This document shows, piece after piece, positions 6,028 through 9,922 of a stretch of 9,922 nucleotides of DNA; the stretch's first letter is position 1; each line of letters opens with the position of its first letter. The notes under the pieces are model-generated. The model searched no databases and was not told where the DNA came from. It saw only the letters and a program-made list of their open reading frames with translations. Source of the DNA: JAAAOH01 sp046540795 (GTDB lineage: Bacteria > Spirochaetota > Spirochaetia > DSM-27196 > PWMO01); contig JBKHEN010000099.1 of the NCBI GenBank assembly GCA_046540795.1, positions 1 to 9,922 on the forward strand, given 5' to 3'. The position numbers were made by a program, and so were the translations under genes.

Positions 6028-8445
6028 ATGGCCCAATACGATACGCCCGGGCTGGGAGCAAACGGCCTCATCCATGCATGGACGGCCGCCGGGCCGACTG
6101 CAACACCTCTGAGGAATCTCGACCGTGTACTCGATGCCGAGGGATGGGCCTACAGACCGTATGGGCGAGCGTTTCTCTCTAACGTCGTGCAGTCTCTGGA
6201 TCACAAGAGGCGGCTCTACTCCCGGCTTCCCGCGCTTCTTCCGGGGGAGCCCGCGACGGTAGAGTCGGCGGACCGGCCCCGCGACGGATGGTACCCCGTT
6301 TCGGCCGACGAGCAGGGGGTGGTGGACTTCGGTCTGTTTGCGTTCGAGCCGCTGCTGCTTCGCGCCTGGCTCTCCACCGAGCTCGAGGTGGACCGCGAGG
6401 CAACGCTGACGCTGCGCATACCGGCGGTCGGTCCGACGGCGCTGCACGTGGGCGGCGGGCTCGTCGGGGTGGACCTGCGCTTCGGCTACGTGGAGCCGTT
6501 TTCGATTGATCACCGGATTCGTCTCGCAGCGGGGCGGCACCGCATCACCCTCTGTGGCGACATGGTGGTGTGGCGGGAGGCGCGGCTGACTCTTGGGGCG
6601 CGGCTGATCGGTGTCGCCACCGACGACGGCGGGGAGGTCCGCATTACCACGGTCGCAGGCGCTGATACCGACGGGGGTGCTTCGACCGAGCCGGCCGGGT
6701 ACGGGCGGGCGATGTACGAGCGGGTGATCGCATCGCTTGCGCCCGAAGACCGACGGATTCTTGCCACGCCGGGCGCCATCATCGGGGCTCACGATACCGA
6801 GGGAGCAACCGACTTCCGCACCGAGCCCTACGGTACCCCGCCGGAGCGTGCCCGCGAGGCCCTCGAGGCGCTCGCCGCCCGGCAGGACTCGCCCGCTGCG
6901 GCCCTGGCGCGCGTGGTCCTCGGCTACGACGAGCGCCTCGCCCCGGCGGCGGTGGAGGCCGCCTGCACTCACCTGGAGCGGCGGTTCGACTGTGCCGACT
7001 TCTTCGCCCTGTGGCTGCACATCGTCCTCCACCGCGACGATGAGCGACCGTGTCTGCCTCAGGAGGACCGCGAGCGCATCGAGGAGGCGCTCACGGGATT
7101 CAAGTACTGGATCGACGAGCCGGGGCTCGATGCGATGTGTTTCTTCACGGAGAATCACCAGATCATCTTTCACACCGCCGCTCATCTGTCCGGACACCGG
7201 TTCCCCGACGCGCTGTTTGCGGGCGGCACCCGCACCGGCCGACGGCTCGCGGCGGAGGCCCGGGTGCGGCTCCTCTCGTGGATCGAGGCACGACAGGACG
7301 GCGGATTTTCGGAGTGGGATTCGAGCGCCTACCTGGCAATGGACGCCTACGCTCTGCTGGCGCTGGTTGAGTTTTCTCCCGACGCCGAGGTCGTGGAGGC
7401 GGCCCGGCGGCTCCTCGACAAGCTCCTGCACTTCGTCGCCGTTCAGTCCTGGCGGGGGGTGCACGGCTCGAGCCACGGTCGCTGCTACGTCAACTCGCTT
7501 GAGTCGGCACGTTTCGACGGTACCTCCGGCCTGCAGCGCATCGCATGGGGAACGGGCGGCTTCGAGGGAGAGCACTGGGCGACGCTGCTGTTTGCGTTGT
7601 CACGCACATACCGGGTTCCGGAACGGGTTGTCGAAGCGGCAACCGATCTCTCGGGTATCACCGAGACGCAGGTGCACTCATTCGGGCGCTATCGCTACGA
7701 AGCCGATCTGCGGGACGACCCCTGGAGCGTGCACACGATGACGCGCCGCAGCCCCCACTACATGCTCTCCGCGGCTCTGGATCAGCGCCCGGGAGACCCG
7801 GGAATCCAGGAACACATCTGGCAGGCTACGCTCGGACGCGACGCCCTGGTGTTCACCACCTATCCGGCGAACACCGCTGAGACCGGGCATGCGCGTCCCA
7901 ACTTCTGGGCCGGCTCGGCACGTCTGCCGCGGGTGCGCATGTACGGGCGCACCGTCATTGCCCTCTACGACGTCGTCGCGACGGTCGGCCTCGGACGGAC
8001 ACACGCGCACTTTCCCACGACGGCCTTCGACGAGTGGAAGATCGGCGGCCACCGGGCCTTCGCCCGGGTCGGAACCGGGTACGTTTCGCTGTGGAGCGAC
8101 GGTGAGCTGACGCTTGCCGCCGAGGGGCCGGGAGCCGGACGGGAGCTTCGGACGACCGGCGGGCGTGCGTGGGTCTGTTGGACCGGCAGCGCGGAGGAAG
8201 ACGGATCGTTCGAGTCCTTCGTCCGCGAGCGTATGCGCGTCGCACCGGAGCCTCTGGAGGCGGGCGTGCGATGCGCCGATCCGGGCGGTGCGGTCCTGGA
8301 GCTCAGGCGATTCGGTCCCTTCCTTGTCGACGGGATCCCCCGGTCATTGCCGGAGACCCATTTCAGCCGTTTCAGGGTGACGAATCACGGCCGCGACGCC
8401 GATGTACCGCGCGACGCCGATGCACCGAAGGAGGGCCGACAGTGA
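6028..8445 (+). CDS. Uncharacterised 805-residue protein, probable carbohydrate-active enzyme
   Basis: I recognise no named family. There is no signal peptide or membrane segment, so it should be cytoplasmic. Residues of about 80-210 are strand-rich (a beta-sandwich-like domain). Residues of about 260-560 are helical with conserved-looking polar motifs: FFTENHQIIFH (372-382), GGFSEWDSSAYLAMD (425-439) and WRGVHGSSHGRCYVN (475-489). The rest, to about 785, is again strand-rich, with RRSPHYMLS and HIWQATLG. Beta/(alpha/alpha)-toroid/beta order with paired Glu-Asn-His-Gln and Tyr/His residues recalls heparinase II/III-like lyases and toroid glycoside hydrolases, but homology is not shown. ATG 6028 has AAGGGA at 6013-6018 and starts 6 bases after the MalG-type gene. 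The end overlaps the GH31 start, implying coupled translation and shared substrate. The tail holds an 18-bp tandem duplication (RDADVP RDADAP). Confidence 0.85.
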   Translation: MAQYDTPGLGANGLIHAWTAAGPTATPLRNLDRVLDAEGWAYRPYGRAFLSNVVQSLDHKRRLYSRLPALLPGEPATVESADRPRDGWYPVSADEQGVVDFGLFAFEPLLLRAWLSTELEVDREATLTLRIPAVGPTALHVGGGLVGVDLRFGYVEPFSIDHRIRLAAGRHRITLCGDMVVWREARLTLGARLIGVATDDGGEVRITTVAGADTDGGASTEPAGYGRAMYERVIASLAPEDRRILATPGAIIGAHDTEGATDFRTEPYGTPPERAREALEALAARQDSPAAALARVVLGYDERLAPAAVEAACTHLERRFDCADFFALWLHIVLHRDDERPCLPQEDRERIEEALTGFKYWIDEPGLDAMCFFTENHQIIFHTAAHLSGHRFPDALFAGGTRTGRRLAAEARVRLLSWIEARQDGGFSEWDSSAYLAMDAYALLALVEFSPDAEVVEAARRLLDKLLHFVAVQSWRGVHGSSHGRCYVNSLESARFDGTSGLQRIAWGTGGFEGEHWATLLFALSRTYRVPERVVEAATDLSGITETQVHSFGRYRYEADLRDDPWSVHTMTRRSPHYMLSAALDQRPGDPGIQEHIWQATLGRDALVFTTYPANTAETGHARPNFWAGSARLPRVRMYGRTVIALYDVVATVGLGRTHAHFPTTAFDEWKIGGHRAFARVGTGYVSLWSDGELTLAAEGPGAGRELRTTGGRAWVCWTGSAEEDGSFESFVRERMRVAPEPLEAGVRCADPGGAVLELRRFGPFLVDGIPRSLPETHFSRFRVTNHGRDADVPRDADAPKEGRQ
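8392..8427 (+). repeat. Two-copy 18-bp tandem repeat in coding sequence
   Basis: CGCGACGCCGATGTACCG at 8392-8409 is repeated at 8410-8427 with a single T-to-C change at 8423. It is in frame and encodes RDADVP then RDADAP near the C-terminus of the 805-residue protein, just before the ribosome binding site of the GH31 gene. It looks like a recent slippage duplication in a disordered tail. Confidence 0.85.
8428..8434 (+). promoter_or_regulatory. Ribosome binding site that fixes the GH31 start
   Basis: AAGGAGG lies 7 bases before the GTG at 8442, inside the end of the 805-residue gene. The GTG shares GTGA (8442-8445) with that gene's TGA stop, the usual layout for translational coupling. It is the best-supported start for the GH31 gene. 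Confidence 0.8.
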
Positions 8446-9922
8446 GGTGGACGCAGGCAGGGCCGTTCGTTTCGACAACCGAGACCGATCAGGGCGCCCG
8501 ACTCGAGGACGAGCGGGGTGCAACCCTGGAGCTTGCCATGCTCGAGCCCTGGCTCTGCCGGGTCACGTTCTATCCCGACGGCGCGGCGAGACTCGACCGC
8601 ACCTGGATGGTCGGCGGAGGAACCGCCGAGGCGGCCGCTTCCATACCGCGCGAAGGCCGCCCGCGGGACGACGTCTCGGTATTCTCCCGTCCTTCCGTCG
8701 AGACCCGGGTGGACGACGGGGGAGTGACTGTCTCCGGCGATCAGCTCGGCGCGCGCATCTCCCGTGCCGACGGAGCTTGCGAGTGGCACGACGGTACCGG
8801 GAACGCCTTCGCCGCGGACCTTCCCGGCCGGGCCTACGGTTTCGACCGAAGCGGCACCTCGGTGTTTCACTACATGCGCAGAGAGGGTGGCGAAGCCTAC
8901 TACGGATTCGGCGAGCGTGCCGGTCCCCTGAACAAGCGCGGAATGCGTATGCGGATGCATAACCTCGATGCGCTCGGCTATTCGGCGGTGGACGGGGATC
9001 CACTCTACAAGCACTGGCCGATCTATATCACCTTCAACCCGGCATCAGGAGTTGCATACGGGCTGATCTACGACAATCTCTCCGACACCGTCTTCGATAT
9101 GGGCAAGGAGATCGACGCGTATCACGGGGACTACCGCTACTACCAGGCAGCCGACGGGGATATCGACTACTACCTCGTCTACGGGCCGGCCATCAAGGAC
9201 GTGGTGCGGCGGATTTCTCTGCTCATCGGCCGTATTCAACGCCCGCCGCGGTGGGCCCTCGGGTATCTGGGCTCGGGCATGGGATACACCGACAGTCCCG
9301 ATGCCGCCGTTCGGCTGGACGATTTCACGGAGGAGTGCCGGCGCCACGCCATACCCTGTGACATGTTTCACCTGTCCTCGGGCTACTCCATGGGCAACGA
9401 CGGCAAGCGCTACGTGTTCGTCTGGAACCGCGACCGTGTACCTGATCCCTATTCGGTGGCCGGCACCTTCCACGACGGGGGTATGAAGGTCGCGGCCAAC
9501 ATCAAGCCCTGCCTGCTCACAACGCATCCCGAGTACCGGGAGACCGCCTCGGCAGGGGTGTTTCTCCGAGACGAAGGCGGTCCGCACGTTGCGGATTTCT
9601 GGGGCGGAAAGGGCAGCTACATCGACTTTACCTCGCCGGTCGGTTACACGTGGTGGAAGGACCGCGTGCGATCGAGAATTCTCGAATACGGAATCGATGC
9701 CACCTGGAACGACAACAACGAGTACGAAATCTGGGACGATGAGGTGCAGTGTGAAGGCTTCGGGCGACCGATTCGCATCTCTCAGATCCGCCCGCTCCAG
9801 GCGCTACTCATGACCCGGGCCTCCTATGAAGCCCAGCAGGAATACAACTCGGCCGACCGTCCGTTCGTGCTTGCGCGTTCCGGCTGCCCCGGCATTCAGC
9901 GCTACGCGCAGACCTGGAGCGG
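8442..9922 (+). CDS. Glycoside hydrolase family 31 enzyme (3' partial)
   Basis: 493 complete codons are open to the window end with no stop. GH31 enzymes are retaining alpha-glycosidases, alpha-glucan lyases or transglycosylases. An N-terminal beta-sandwich region (1-260) contains YYGFGERAGPLNKRG from residue 153. The (beta/alpha)8 barrel begins near 265 (IQRPPRWALGYLGSGMGY) and includes IPCDMFHLSSGYS and YVFVWNRDRVPDP. The catalytic nucleophile is expected to be D424 in WNDNNE (422-427), matching the family WxDMNE site. RSGCPGIQRYAQTWSG (479-494, with the last glycine codon cut) is the stretch just before the acid/base aspartate of WSGDN, so the window stops at the second catalytic residue. 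No signal peptide is present, so it acts on imported sugar in the cytoplasm. The start is GTG 8442. WNDNNE in place of WNDMNE, and HLSSGY, suggest a less-studied GH31 branch. Substrate not assigned. Confidence 0.93.
   Translation, partial: MRWTQAGPFVSTTETDQGARLEDERGATLELAMLEPWLCRVTFYPDGAARLDRTWMVGGGTAEAAASIPREGRPRDDVSVFSRPSVETRVDDGGVTVSGDQLGARISRADGACEWHDGTGNAFAADLPGRAYGFDRSGTSVFHYMRREGGEAYYGFGERAGPLNKRGMRMRMHNLDALGYSAVDGDPLYKHWPIYITFNPASGVAYGLIYDNLSDTVFDMGKEIDAYHGDYRYYQAADGDIDYYLVYGPAIKDVVRRISLLIGRIQRPPRWALGYLGSGMGYTDSPDAAVRLDDFTEECRRHAIPCDMFHLSSGYSMGNDGKRYVFVWNRDRVPDPYSVAGTFHDGGMKVAANIKPCLLTTHPEYRETASAGVFLRDEGGPHVADFWGGKGSYIDFTSPVGYTWWKDRVRSRILEYGIDATWNDNNEYEIWDDEVQCEGFGRPIRISQIRPLQALLMTRASYEAQQEYNSADRPFVLARSGCPGIQRYAQTWS

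Noticed and set aside
5794..7575. Long minus-strand open frame (593 codons) opposite the second permease and the 805-residue gene
   Set aside because: Same pattern: composition biased to Arg, Gly, Pro and Val, no domain, and it overlaps well-supported plus-strand genes.
6737..7741. Plus-strand 334-codon frame inside the 805-residue gene
   Set aside because: Its translation is a low-complexity Arg/Ser/Thr/Pro run, the usual out-of-phase reading of a GC-rich gene.
1..9922. CRISPR arrays, tRNA, rRNA and riboswitches
   Set aside because: No regularly spaced repeats, tRNA-like cloverleaf, rRNA sequence or known riboswitch core was seen on reading either strand.

Overview
This GC-rich window most likely comes from a spirochaete (Spirochaetia). 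The main clue is the solute-binding protein, whose signal peptide is followed directly by SGQAEG, a mature N-terminus common in sugar-binding proteins of that group. This is an inference from one motif. Most open reading frames are supported by good Shine-Dalgarno sites, and the main genes form one compact transcription unit.

Layout: (1) 1-111 holds the last codons of a membrane-protein gene and its hairpin terminator. (2) 112-1716 contains no intact gene. It carries the decayed, internally deleted remains of an IS110-type transposase (plus strand, about 329-868) and, in opposite orientation, a frameshifted fragment of a PQQ-type glucose/sorbosone dehydrogenase (about 1030-1507). (3) 1717-2775 on the minus strand is an intact medium-chain dehydrogenase that lacks the usual catalytic-zinc motif. 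(4) 2776-2956 is a divergent control region with a TTGACA promoter, an AT-rich upstream tract and a perfect 10+10 bp inverted repeat at the predicted transcription start. (5) 2957-9922 is a tightly packed plus-strand operon: CUT1-type sugar-binding protein, a GC-rich intercistronic hairpin, two MalF/MalG-type permeases, an uncharacterised 805-residue protein, and a GH31 glycoside hydrolase that runs off the end of the window.

The operon reads as an oligosaccharide uptake and degradation locus. A periplasmic protein binds the sugar, two permeases import it with an ATPase not encoded here, and two proteins without signal peptides act on it in the cytoplasm. The GH31 enzyme cleaves or transfers an alpha-glycosidic bond. 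The 805-residue protein has the look of an alpha/alpha-toroid carbohydrate enzyme but no family I can name. The divergent dehydrogenase may oxidise or reduce a released product. The 805-residue protein is the best candidate for undescribed biology. The substrate cannot be read from the sequence.
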